Below are positions 25,980 to 35,043 of a stretch of 64,000 nt of DNA, piece by piece; the stretch's first letter is position 1; every line of letters starts with the position of its first letter. The notes below the pieces were generated by a model. It did no database searches, had not been told where the DNA came from, and was given only the letters and a program-made list of their open reading frames with translations. This DNA comes from Dyadobacter sp. UC 10 (GTDB taxonomy: Bacteria > Bacteroidota > Bacteroidia > Cytophagales > Spirosomataceae): contig NZ_VSRN01000001.1 of assembly GCF_008369915.1 (NCBI RefSeq), positions 4,026,501 through 4,090,500 of the forward strand, given 5' to 3'. The position numbers and the translations under genes were made by a program.

Positions 25980-26555
25980 ATGGAACAGTCTGTCAAGACA
26001 ATTAATACAATCATCAGCAGTAGACGCAGCATTTTTCCTCCAAGTTATATCCAGAAGGAGATTCCGGATGAGGTGATCAGCAATATCCTTGAAAATGCCA
26101 ACTATGCACCCACACACAAGCTGACGGAGCCTTGGAGATTCATCGTTTTCAAAGGTGCCAGCCTTAACAAACTTGCCGGCTTTTTCTCGGAAAGGTACCG
26201 TACCGTTACGCCTCCCGAATCTTATGTGCAGGCGCGCTATGACGCTGCCGGTGAGAAAGTCCTGAAATCAGGCTGCGTAATTGTTATCAATGCGGAGCTC
26301 CACCCCGACAAACTGCCCGAGTGGGAAGAAACAGCTTCCGTTGCGTGCGCGGTACAAAATATGTGGCTTACTGCCACAGCCTATGGATTAGGCTCCTATT
26401 GGAGTAGTCCGGGCGTCCTGAAGGAGCTTGGCGCATTTCTTGAACTTCCCGAAAACCAAAAATGTATGGGCCTCTTTTTCATGGGCTACCACGATGCCCC
26501 CGAAGTACCTGCCCGCCGGACTCCCATTGAAGGCAAGGTTACCTGGGCGGAATAA
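25980..26555 (+). CDS. Nitroreductase-family FMN oxidoreductase
   Basis: This 191-residue flavoprotein has the RRSIFPPSYIQKEIPDE opening, ENANYAPTHKLTEPWRFIVF and GLGSYWSSPGVLKELGAFLEL. The layout is that of the YdjA-type small nitroreductases that bind FMN as dimers and reduce nitro compounds or quinones with NAD(P)H. The physiological substrate is unknown. Its TAA overlaps the ATG of the following ABC ATPase by one base, so the two are translationally coupled, an unusual pairing. Confidence 0.9.
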   Translation: MEQSVKTINTIISSRRSIFPPSYIQKEIPDEVISNILENANYAPTHKLTEPWRFIVFKGASLNKLAGFFSERYRTVTPPESYVQARYDAAGEKVLKSGCVIVINAELHPDKLPEWEETASVACAVQNMWLTATAYGLGSYWSSPGVLKELGAFLELPENQKCMGLFFMGYHDAPEVPARRTPIEGKVTWAE

Positions 26556-27526
26556 TGGCAAAAAATAAGACGGTTCTTCGCGCAGATAAGGTTTCCAAAC
26601 AGTTCGGTGACCAGCCTGTACTTTCTGATATTGATTTGGAACTGAGGGCAGGAGAGTGGCTGGCGATTTTGGGCGAGAGCGGCTCGGGTAAAAGCACGCT
26701 CCTGCGCATTTTTGCTAGGTTTCTGGATTCCGATCAGGGTAAAATTATCTTCAATGGGGATGAACTGAAATCTGTAAGCGGAGAATTGATTCCCGGGCAT
26801 GAGTCGATCCGGTTGATACACCAGGAATTTGAGCTTTTTCCCAATCAAACTGTCGAAGAGAATATAGCCTATTCTCTTCGCTTTTATGATACCGGGTACC
26901 GTAACGAGCGTGTAGCGGAATTGCTGGAAATTGCGGGGCTCGGTTCTGTACGAACCCACAAAGCGAAGTTGTTGTCGGGAGGTGAAAAGCAGCGTACCGC
27001 CATAGCGAAGGCACTGGCCGAGCAACCGGATGTATTATTGCTCGACGAACCTTTTGCGCATCTCGATAACCACAACCGGCGCGTACTGGGCGATGCGATT
27101 GAAAGTATGCGCAGGCAGCAAAAAACCAGCTGCATTTTCGTGACGCACGAGTCATCGGACGCGCTCGCCTGGTCCGACAGGATCGCTATCCTGAAAAATG
27201 GAAAGATCATTCAAATCGGCACACCGTCGGAAGTGTATAACCAGCCTGTCAATAGCTATGTAGCCGAATTGACGGGAGGGATCAACTGGCTTGGCAGCGG
27301 GGAGAAGCGATATTTCATCAGACCGGAAAAGATCAAAGCTACCCGGAAACAGGAAAAAAGCAAATGGCAGGGAAAAGTAGAAGCCATTCGTTTTCATGGA
27401 AACTACTGGGAAATACGCTGCACGAATGGGAAGGAGCAGCTTTCGTTTTACAGGAATAAATTGAATGTCGGGATAGGAGAAACGGTATTCCTGACTTACG
27501 CGGCAAAGGATCTTGGTAACCTGTAG
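26555..27526 (+). CDS. ABC transporter ATP-binding protein, PotA/FbpC-like
   Basis: The 323-residue ATPase has Walker A (GESGSGKST, about residues 37-45), the Q-loop IHQEFELFP, the signature LLSGGEKQRTAIAKAL, Walker B VLLLDEPFAHLD and the H-loop FVTHESSD. The C-terminal 80 residues contain YFIRPEKIKATR, similar to the TOBE-type domain of importers for spermidine, iron or molybdate. No permease or binding protein gene lies nearby, so its partners must be elsewhere. It is translationally coupled to the nitroreductase. Confidence 0.92.
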   Translation: MAKNKTVLRADKVSKQFGDQPVLSDIDLELRAGEWLAILGESGSGKSTLLRIFARFLDSDQGKIIFNGDELKSVSGELIPGHESIRLIHQEFELFPNQTVEENIAYSLRFYDTGYRNERVAELLEIAGLGSVRTHKAKLLSGGEKQRTAIAKALAEQPDVLLLDEPFAHLDNHNRRVLGDAIESMRRQQKTSCIFVTHESSDALAWSDRIAILKNGKIIQIGTPSEVYNQPVNSYVAELTGGINWLGSGEKRYFIRPEKIKATRKQEKSKWQGKVEAIRFHGNYWEIRCTNGKEQLSFYRNKLNVGIGETVFLTYAAKDLGNL

Positions 27527-30076
27527 TTAAAGGCTAAACCAGAAAGAAATCTTCACTGCAAAGGGTGTCACGTTAGGATTATCCAGGTAAGTCAGCCGAT
27601 GGACGAAGTCGATCCTGCCGGTTTTTAGAATATTATCGATCCCATAACCCAGTTCCAGATACGGTCTGTCTTTCAGTTTGTTAAACAGCTGGATCTCATT
27701 TCCTGCTTCGTCGGTTGAAGCAGTCAGGGAAAGGTTTGCGTCGCTGATGCTGCCATAAAACAGCTTTCCAGTAGCGAGCATTCTCCACTTTAATTTCTTG
27801 ATAGCGGGGATGCGGTTTAACAGAAAGCCTTCAAAGTTGTGTTCTAACCGAAGGGAAACGTAGCGGTCGCTGACAAACTCAAAATAACGCATCATATTGA
27901 ATGCATTGTCCACATAGAACAGCGACTCATTTCCCAGCGGCGTATAAAGGAGCGGGTAGGGCAGTGTCGAGGGGATCAGTCCAAATGTGATATTGTAATA
28001 AGTTCTCCCGATTACCCCGGTACGAAAACTTTGCTTTACGTTGAAAGACAGTTTGTTATAATTAAAATCACCTCCCAGGAAATTCCTGATTCCCAGCGTG
28101 TAGCGCAGCGTAAATGCCGGAGAATTCCCGTTGCCCATACTAATCCGCTCGTTGTCATTCTGAAGGAATGTTTCCTTGTTCGCAAATCGCGTTTCAAGAT
28201 TAATTTCTGTAATGTCAAAAGAACTCCTGGTAGGCGAGTCAATACCGGCTTCCGGGTTGGTTTTGTAAGCAAAGGGAAACAGCGGCCTGAAATCCCTGTG
28301 CCTGATCTGCAGACTACCCGTCAGGCCTTTCACAACCTCACGCTTGAAATAGGCAGAAATGTCTTCCTGCCAGTATGCCCGGCGAAATGCACCGAAACGC
28401 GAAAATGCCCCAAAAAGAGTATTAGGGCCAATCGTTTCCGCAGATACCCCAAGACGTTCCAAATCCTTTGAATAGGAAATGCCCGCCATCGTCCAGGGTT
28501 TTCTGTCGATGATATAGTCCATTCCCGCGCCGTACTTAAAAGCTTTGTCCCGCGTTCCATACGCGCCGTAACCACTGAAAATCCATTTACGGCTGAAACC
28601 TGGGTCTGTACGGAAACCCATACGGAAACGGTGCCCTTCCACTGCATTGTTAGCGTACAAAAACAAATAAGGGCCGATATCGATATTCCATTTGTCGATC
28701 TTCTTATATCCGTTTACAAGAATGTTCAATATCTCGGTATAAGTTTTCACGACCGGCAAAACCCGCAGTGAATCAACAAGTTGGAATGATAGTTGCTCGC
28801 TCGGACTGAGCGCCTCGGGCCGGCTTTTGATCCAGAAAGCGGAATCATGTTTCATGTAGTCTTCTTTCAGCTCGATCGCGGTATCATAAAATTTATTATC
28901 GCGAGGGGCATTCAGCTTAAACTTCGAGTTGGCTGAATAAAATTTGAGGAGCATTCCGGCGGTTTGTTTTGTGGGTTCATCCACGTCGATTAGTACGCGC
29001 GTTTTTGCAGTAACCCATTTGCCTTCGTCTTCAAAAAGTTCGTAAGACTGCTGAATTTTGATCTTTTCGATAAAATTCAGGTTTGCTTTTTTACCTACAT
29101 TGACATCGATCTGCGTCAATGCATACGTGTCGCCATCTACCCAGAATGTCCCCGTAAATGCCAGGTCCTGCTCTTGTCTGGGTTCGAACTCAATGTGGTA
29201 ATCATAGCTGGAACCATTGTAGACACTATCGGCAAGGTAGAAATCGTAATATAGCTTCCAGTTTTCGCTGATAGGCGAGACGAAATCTTTTTCGAGGAGG
29301 TTTAACCAATTATTGTAAAAATTATATTGTTGAAATGAAGATCCGATCAGCTGCGAAGTCAGGCTTCCGTCTGTAAGGCCTACACCCGAGATCTTCGTTT
29401 TGTTAATGATCTCTTTTTTCTTCTTAGGATCTCGTCGATAAAAAACGTTAGAAACTGACTCTGAAATAAAGATAGGGATGATCGTTTCGCCATTTTCACC
29501 CTTCACTTCATCATACTTATCAACAATGTGCGTCATCTTTTTGACAGCCTTTCTGTTCCTGAATTTTTCCGAAAGGTTATCAATGTCAATCTGGATTTTG
29601 TTATAACTCTCATATTCAACCGCGCCCAGATTGTCCGGATTATTACTCCTTTTGTTGGCCACAATTTTACGTAAAATTGCCCAGGCAGGGTTCTCACCTG
29701 CAAAGATCTTTACTTCTTTTAGCTGGGTTGAGCCGGGAGCGAGCTGCACGTCGATTGTTTGCTCGGTTATCCCTGCCTGGATCGCTTTGCTGCGGTTGTC
29801 GTAGCCGACATAAGTTACGCTGATAGAGTCGGCCGGCGGATTGTAATGAAGCTGGTAAAATCCATCAAAATTGGTAGTAGTGCCGTAGAGCGATGCTCTA
29901 ATCGCAATATTGGCGAAGGGGATAGGGTCGCCGGTACTGGCATCGGTAACCCGGCCTTTGATCACATGGGTTGTTTGTGATACAGCTTTTCCCGAGCTGA
30001 TTAATGTAAGTAGAAATAAGAATATTGTGATATTAAAGAAAGCATTTCGATCAACCGCTAATCGCCTCGTACGCAT
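27527..30076 (-). CDS. DUF5686 / CarboxypepD_reg-like outer membrane protein
   Basis: The product is about 849 residues from the ATG at 30076. A hydrophobic signal segment (FNITIFLFLLTLISSG) is followed by a CarboxypepD_reg-like domain (VIKGRVTDASTGDPIPFANI) and then the long DUF5686 region, which ends in aromatic-rich beta strands and a C-terminal aromatic segment (VKISFWFSL), as in outer membrane barrels. Its function is unknown. The start at 30076 lies four bases after the stop of the SanA-like gene, giving a two-gene unit. Start codons at 30112 and 30094 would overlap that gene. Confidence 0.88.
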   Translation of the reverse strand: MRTRRLAVDRNAFFNITIFLFLLTLISSGKAVSQTTHVIKGRVTDASTGDPIPFANIAIRASLYGTTTNFDGFYQLHYNPPADSISVTYVGYDNRSKAIQAGITEQTIDVQLAPGSTQLKEVKIFAGENPAWAILRKIVANKRSNNPDNLGAVEYESYNKIQIDIDNLSEKFRNRKAVKKMTHIVDKYDEVKGENGETIIPIFISESVSNVFYRRDPKKKKEIINKTKISGVGLTDGSLTSQLIGSSFQQYNFYNNWLNLLEKDFVSPISENWKLYYDFYLADSVYNGSSYDYHIEFEPRQEQDLAFTGTFWVDGDTYALTQIDVNVGKKANLNFIEKIKIQQSYELFEDEGKWVTAKTRVLIDVDEPTKQTAGMLLKFYSANSKFKLNAPRDNKFYDTAIELKEDYMKHDSAFWIKSRPEALSPSEQLSFQLVDSLRVLPVVKTYTEILNILVNGYKKIDKWNIDIGPYLFLYANNAVEGHRFRMGFRTDPGFSRKWIFSGYGAYGTRDKAFKYGAGMDYIIDRKPWTMAGISYSKDLERLGVSAETIGPNTLFGAFSRFGAFRRAYWQEDISAYFKREVVKGLTGSLQIRHRDFRPLFPFAYKTNPEAGIDSPTRSSFDITEINLETRFANKETFLQNDNERISMGNGNSPAFTLRYTLGIRNFLGGDFNYNKLSFNVKQSFRTGVIGRTYYNITFGLIPSTLPYPLLYTPLGNESLFYVDNAFNMMRYFEFVSDRYVSLRLEHNFEGFLLNRIPAIKKLKWRMLATGKLFYGSISDANLSLTASTDEAGNEIQLFNKLKDRPYLELGYGIDNILKTGRIDFVHRLTYLDNPNVTPFAVKISFWFSL

Positions 30077-30080
30077 GCCC

Positions 30081-30731
30081 TCACTTCGGTCTCTCATTGT
30101 TCCTGATCTCATTGTTGGAGGTTATATCCGCAGACGGCCGTAAAATGTGCACGTCCAGAACTGCTTTGGGCCTGGCCAGGTATTCTCTGATCAGCGTACG
30201 CATTGAATACCCGTCCGGAACATCCTGTGCGGCGAAGGATATTGCGTCAATGCCCTCATTATGTGCAATATACAGTGCCCTGGCATTATGAAAATTCTGG
30301 GATATGATCGTGAAGTTGTCCTGATTAAACAGTTCTTTACACCTGACAACAGAATCAAATGTCCGGAAACCGGCGTAATCGAGGGTCATTACATTTTCAG
30401 GTATACCGAGATTCAGGAGCGCCCTTTGCATGGAAAGCGGCTCATTATAATACTGCGAATCGTTGTTCCCGCTCAATATGATGTACTTGATCTTCCCTTC
30501 CTTAAATAGCCTTGCAGTAGCTTCCATGCGATATTTGAAGAAAAGGTTATCCTTCCCTTTTTCAGATTTCGGACTTGTACCGAGTACCAATGCAACATCG
30601 TTGGAAGGCAGGCTTTCAATCGAGAAATAGTTGTATTGCCTTGTACAATACACTACCCACAAGTTACAAAGCAAGATGAAAACCATGCAAGCGAATAGTG
30701 AGGCTAATATGATCTTTATTGCTTTTTTCAC
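30081..30731 (-). CDS. SanA/YdcF-like (DUF218) membrane-anchored protein
   Basis: The 216-residue protein has one N-terminal membrane segment (IILASLFACMVFILLCNLWVV) and a DUF218 domain: VALVLGTSPKS, FFKYRMEATARLFKEGKIKYIILSG, NNDSQYYNEP and DYAGFRTFDSVVRCKELF. SanA is linked to envelope barrier function and vancomycin resistance at high temperature in E. coli; the biochemical activity is not established. It is probably cotranscribed with the DUF5686 gene. Confidence 0.88.
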   Translation of the reverse strand: MKKAIKIILASLFACMVFILLCNLWVVYCTRQYNYFSIESLPSNDVALVLGTSPKSEKGKDNLFFKYRMEATARLFKEGKIKYIILSGNNDSQYYNEPLSMQRALLNLGIPENVMTLDYAGFRTFDSVVRCKELFNQDNFTIISQNFHNARALYIAHNEGIDAISFAAQDVPDGYSMRTLIREYLARPKAVLDVHILRPSADITSNNEIRNNERPK

Positions 30732-30860
30732 CTAAATCAGAATGTGTCCGCACTCATGCCGACGTTACTTGCAATGTTGCCTTGCTATCTGTTTACTATA
30801 CGCAAAAAATGACCGTTTCGTTGCCGCTGGCGCCGGGCTACACTGACTTAATACTTATGT

Positions 30861-33629
30861 TCATCCAAACAAACCCAGCTGGCTTTTCGAATCCGGACCC
30901 TTTTTATTGTCTTTTTTTGATTTACCTACTTTCTCTTCCTCATTCACCTGTTTTTCTTTCTCTTCTGCTGGCTGATCTGCTTCAGTTTCAGCGGTATCCT
31001 CCGATTTTTCAGTTAAGATAACGGTATTTTCAGCTAAAACTTCCGGTTCGGATCCATCGGTTACATCTTCACTTGTTTCATCCTCTTCTACAACCGGCTC
31101 AGGATCTTCTGTTGACTCTGCCACAGGTTCTGGTAGTGGGGCTAGCCAGCGTATATCTTTGAATTTATCGTTTGGCAGCTTGTTTCCCATCGCGCGCCAG
31201 CCACGCAAGTCCACCATTTCTTCAATCAGATACTCCACTGCGGTTTGTTCTTTCTGCGGTGTTTTCGGGTATACAATTTCAAGTACGGGCCGCTTGTCCG
31301 CACTGGCCAGCAGCAATTTGCTGTTCTTGGCGTCGCTGATAAACAGGAATTTCTTGTCCAGCGAGGAAGTCTCGATGTTGAAACGTTTAATAAAATGCTG
31401 TTTCTGCCCGCCATCAAAATAAATGGCCGTGATGGCAAGGGCAGGGTCAAATTTTTTCACGAGCAACACTTCATTGGGTACGTAGTGATTGGTCAGGTCG
31501 AAGTTGGTGAGTTCGTAGGATCCGTCTTTGTAAATCACCAGAATGCTGTCGGACGGGCCGAAGTTTCCGAGATATTCACCTCTTTCGTCGCGGTTGAGGC
31601 GCCCGATGATCGGATCGAACCACATATCCACACCGCCCAGCGTAGAGCGGCCGGCCTGCTTCATCACAATTTTCCTGACCGGATATTTGGTCAGAATGTT
31701 ACCCATTGCACTTCGGTTTTTGATCAGCAACTCGGCAAAATTGAAGTCAAACTGCTTGACTTTCGCTTTGCTCTGGGCTGTGAGGCTTACCGTGATGATC
31801 TCCGCCTCACCATTATCATTTGCGGTGAAGTAGGTGATCTTCGATTTGGGAGAACCCTGGGTCAGATCGTATTCCCGATCCCTGGTAACCGCCGTGATCT
31901 GGCATCTTTTAATATAGGAAACGCCCGTTTTTCCTTCCAGGTAAACGAGGTTATATACTTTGCGCTCATCATTTTTGACAAAAACCGCGCAGTGAATAAT
32001 GTCCTTTCCGACAAATATTTTCTCCTGAACCTTGGTAACGAGGCATTTACCGTCACCCCTGAACACGATAATATCATCGATATCCGAACAATCCATCACA
32101 TACTCGTCCTTTTTAAGACCATATCCGATAAACCCTTCGGCGCGGTTAACATATAGTTTCTGGTTGTTGGCGGCTACGATGTTGGCCGAAATCTGGTTGA
32201 ATGCACGTATCTCAGTCCTTCTTCCCCTTCCTTTTCCATATTTTTTGAGCAGGTCGCGGAAATAATCGATCGCGAAACGGGTGATATTGGCCAGGTTGTC
32301 TTCGGTTTCTGCCAATTCCTCCTGCCATTTGCGCATCAATTCGTCGGCTTTAAAACCGTCATATTTGGAAATACGCTTGATTCGGATTTCCGTCAGCTCG
32401 ACTATGTCGTCATCTGTGATCTCCCGATAGAACTGCGCTTTGAATGGTTCAAGTCCTTTATCAATTGTCCTGATTACCGCCTCGAAGGTTTCGCACTCCT
32501 CAATATCGCGGTAAATGCGGTTTTCAATGAATATTTTTTCAAGAGAGCCGTAAAGGATTTTTTCGAGAAGCGCGAGTCGTTTGATTTCGAGTTCACGTTG
32601 CAGTAAATGTACCGTCTGCTGGGTATTGTATTTCAAAATCTCAGTAACTCCTACAAAATGAGGCTTATCTGAAATAATAATACAAGCGTTTGGTGAAATG
32701 GATACTTCGCATTCCGTAAATGCATAAAGTGCGTCCATGGTAATATCCGGAGATACGCCTGGTGCCAGGTGTACCTGTATTTCAACCTCCGCAGCCGTAT
32801 TATCAACTACCTTTTTGACCTTGATCTTGCCGCCGTCATTGGCTTTTACAATGGAGTCGATCAGGGAGGTAGTAGTGGTACCGAAAGGAATGTCGCGGAT
32901 AACAAGCATTTTCTTGTCTTCTTCTTCAATCCTGGCACGCACCCGCACTTTTCCACCGCGGTGACCATCATTATAGTTTGAAACGTCAATATGCCCGCCG
33001 GTGAGGAAGTCGGGGAAGATTGTGACGTCTTTTCCCTGAAGTATAGAAATGGAGGCTTCGATCAGCTCACAGAAATTATGAGGCAATATCTTGGTAGAGA
33101 GGCCAACCGCAATACCTTCCACGCCCAGTGAAAGCAGCAGGGGGAATTTTACAGGAAGCGTTACCGGCTCCCTTTTCCGGCCGTCGTAAGAAAGCTGCCA
33201 GTCTGTGGTATCGTCATTAAAAACGATCTCCTTGGCAAACCGTGACAGCCTAACTTCAATATAACGGGCCGCAGCGGCACTGTCGCCGGTACGGATATCT
33301 CCCCAGTTTCCCTGGGTATCAAAAAGCAATTCTTTCTGGCCGATATTGACGATCGCATCGTAGATGGAAGCATCGCCATGCGGGTGGTATTGCATCGACG
33401 AGCCGACCACATTGGCCACTTTATTAAAACGCCCGTCGTCCATTTCATTGAGCGCATGCATAATGCGCCGCTGAACCGGTTTAAGACCGTCTTCAACAGC
33501 AGGTACCGCACGCTCAAGAATTACGTAAGAGGCATAGTCCAGAAACCAGTTTTCATACAAACCCGAAATGGGCAATTTATCATGCAATCCGCTATCTTCT
33601 ACGTCAGGCGTAGCTCCGTTTTCGTCCAT
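30861..33629 (-). CDS. parC: DNA gyrase/topoisomerase IV subunit A
   Basis: Cuts and passes DNA strands as the A subunit of a type IIA topoisomerase. The 922-residue protein has the breakage-reunion domain starting at LYENWFLDYASYVILERAVP, EDGLKPVQRRIMHAL, YHPHGDASIYDA and the catalytic tyrosine at about residue 123 (AARYIEVRLSR). The C-terminal beta-pinwheel is degenerate, and the last 90 residues are an acidic then Lys-rich tail of low complexity. The lack of a clear GyrA box favours ParC over GyrA, as is usual for this Bacteroidota protein, but I cannot exclude gyrase. The parE gene is not adjacent. Confidence 0.88.
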   Translation of the reverse strand: MDENGATPDVEDSGLHDKLPISGLYENWFLDYASYVILERAVPAVEDGLKPVQRRIMHALNEMDDGRFNKVANVVGSSMQYHPHGDASIYDAIVNIGQKELLFDTQGNWGDIRTGDSAAAARYIEVRLSRFAKEIVFNDDTTDWQLSYDGRKREPVTLPVKFPLLLSLGVEGIAVGLSTKILPHNFCELIEASISILQGKDVTIFPDFLTGGHIDVSNYNDGHRGGKVRVRARIEEEDKKMLVIRDIPFGTTTTSLIDSIVKANDGGKIKVKKVVDNTAAEVEIQVHLAPGVSPDITMDALYAFTECEVSISPNACIIISDKPHFVGVTEILKYNTQQTVHLLQRELEIKRLALLEKILYGSLEKIFIENRIYRDIEECETFEAVIRTIDKGLEPFKAQFYREITDDDIVELTEIRIKRISKYDGFKADELMRKWQEELAETEDNLANITRFAIDYFRDLLKKYGKGRGRRTEIRAFNQISANIVAANNQKLYVNRAEGFIGYGLKKDEYVMDCSDIDDIIVFRGDGKCLVTKVQEKIFVGKDIIHCAVFVKNDERKVYNLVYLEGKTGVSYIKRCQITAVTRDREYDLTQGSPKSKITYFTANDNGEAEIITVSLTAQSKAKVKQFDFNFAELLIKNRSAMGNILTKYPVRKIVMKQAGRSTLGGVDMWFDPIIGRLNRDERGEYLGNFGPSDSILVIYKDGSYELTNFDLTNHYVPNEVLLVKKFDPALAITAIYFDGGQKQHFIKRFNIETSSLDKKFLFISDAKNSKLLLASADKRPVLEIVYPKTPQKEQTAVEYLIEEMVDLRGWRAMGNKLPNDKFKDIRWLAPLPEPVAESTEDPEPVVEEDETSEDVTDGSEPEVLAENTVILTEKSEDTAETEADQPAEEKEKQVNEEEKVGKSKKDNKKGPDSKSQLGLFG

Positions 33630-33788
33630 AAATGAAGGAGGAACCAGGTTTTAAACTATCAGTAATGTAAGGTCTTAATCTACGGCTTTCGATGAAGGAC
33701 TGCACCGCCTGAAAGAACGGTACAGGACGAATATTACCGCGAGATTGGTTTGAATTAACTGCTAATATAGCAAATAAAGCAATAATTC

Positions 33789-34442
33789 TCAGTTTGCAAT
33801 ATCAGGTTCCTGCGCGTTCAGGACGGTCAGCAGCTCGCTGATCATCATCGCTGTAGCTCCCCAGATTTTGTACCCCTGCACCATATAGTGAGGGGCATGT
33901 ACCTGTTCGCCACGCACTTGAATGTCACTGGATCCGATGATATTGATGTCGGATATTTCTTCCAGCCTGATCTCGAAAATGTCCTCCACTTCGCGTGGGT
34001 CCGGGTAGAAGTCGGGGCGGTAGGGCATGGCGGCAATGACCGGCAATACGTAGAAATTGCTCGGGGGAATGAACAGCTCTGTGAGTATACCGAGAATTTT
34101 AACGTCGTTCAGCCTCAAACCGATTTCTTCCTGGGCTTCCCGTAATGCTGTTCTTATCAGGTCCTTGTCCGTCAGCTCATACCTGCCGCCTGGAAATGCG
34201 ACCTGCCCCGAATGCACGCCATCGTAGGCGGGGCGGAGGATGAGGGGGAAATATATTTCGTTTTTATGCGGATAAAATAGGATCAGGATTGCGCTTTTGC
34301 GTGTGCGGGCATTGGGTTTGAAAGTAAGCCGCAGCTTGCTTGAAGCCTGCATCAGCTTGTGCGCAGAGTCACCTGGCAGCGGGTACTTCAGTTTTCTTGT
34401 TAATTGTTCAGTAAATAACGAAAAGGATTCCAGTGATGCCAT
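33789..34442 (-). CDS. NUDIX hydrolase, coenzyme A pyrophosphatase-like
   Basis: The 217-residue protein has the CoA pyrophosphatase pre-motif RPAYDGVHSGQVAFPGG followed by the NUDIX box, with its glycine at GGRYE and RTALREAQEEIGL about 20 residues on. NudL-type enzymes cleave CoA or oxidised CoA to 4'-phosphopantetheine and 3',5'-ADP. The gene is monocistronic, with about 150 bases between it and topoisomerase subunit A and nothing notable in the gap. Confidence 0.92.
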   Translation of the reverse strand: MASLESFSLFTEQLTRKLKYPLPGDSAHKLMQASSKLRLTFKPNARTRKSAILILFYPHKNEIYFPLILRPAYDGVHSGQVAFPGGRYELTDKDLIRTALREAQEEIGLRLNDVKILGILTELFIPPSNFYVLPVIAAMPYRPDFYPDPREVEDIFEIRLEEISDINIIGSSDIQVRGEQVHAPHYMVQGYKIWGATAMMISELLTVLNAQEPDIAN

Positions 34443-34478
34443 CGCGGCTTTGGGGTGTCTGGGGATAATGCGGATTAA

Positions 34479-34757
34479 CTATATTTTGGCATAGTGCAAT
34501 TCGCGGTTAAAATCAAAAAAGCTTTCAAGGCTCAAATCTTCATCAAGGTCCTCCCAATGAATGCTGTCGCCGGCAGGACCGATTTCATAATTCTCACGAT
34601 GAGGTTGCGATGCTCCGTTTAATCTGGCAAACCAATTGATCGGATTGCCAATGGTGTGGCCGCTATCGGTAACAACATATATATTATTCTCGTCGAACCA
34701 AACTTTCACGATCTTCATAACTGTATTGGTAATGTTGATACCTGTTTTACTCTCCAT
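34479..34757 (-). CDS. DUF2442-like small protein
   Basis: From the ATG at 34757 the product has 92 residues. The core MKIVKVWFDENNIYVVTDSG followed by GHTIGNPINWFARL matches DUF2442 proteins. The start at 34757 overlaps the end of the DUF4160 gene by 11 bases; ATGs at 34781 and 34718 are alternatives. DUF4160 and DUF2442 genes are often neighbours and have been discussed as toxin-antitoxin-like pairs; the biochemical role is unproven. DUF2442 is usually the second gene. Confidence 0.8.
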   Translation of the reverse strand: MESKTGINITNTVMKIVKVWFDENNIYVVTDSGHTIGNPINWFARLNGASQPHRENYEIGPAGDSIHWEDLDEDLSLESFFDFNRELHYAKI

Positions 34758-34962
34758 GAAATTCCAGCCATTTTTCGGCAATCAAATCACTGTTCTTTTC
34801 AACCAGAGCCTCTGCCAGGATCAGGTCTTTTGGCTTAATTCCGTGACTTTCAACCAGCCTGACAGGGTTTATTTCAAATTTAGCAGTTCCATCCGAGTTT
34901 CTTACATGAATATGAACAGGCAGATGTTCCAGGCTGTAAAAGAAAAACTTCATTCCAAACAT
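34747..34962 (-). CDS. DUF4160-like small protein
   Basis: The ATG-initiated product is 71 residues (MFGMKFFFYSLEHLPVHIHVR, then a domain ending LAEKW-type sequence). It fits DUF4160, whose proteins normally begin with MPEI...RFFG and then an aromatic stretch ending in PPHFHV. Reading upstream in frame gives I-P-E-I-F-R before the first Met, so the family start would fall on an ATT at 34978-34980. Either the gene uses this rare codon or it has lost six residues. It overlaps DUF2442 by 11 bases and is likely coexpressed. Confidence 0.78.
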   Translation of the reverse strand: MFGMKFFFYSLEHLPVHIHVRNSDGTAKFEINPVRLVESHGIKPKDLILAEALVEKNSDLIAEKWLEFHGE

Positions 34963-35043
34963 TCGGAAGATTTCTGGAATGTGTGTGTGAAGTATTAGTG
35001 CGTGATTGGTATTTTACAAATATAATAAATAACAATCGCCGTA

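Noticed and set aside
31245..32156. 303-codon plus-strand ORF
   Set aside because: It is antisense to the topoisomerase subunit A gene, whose long conserved protein explains the region.
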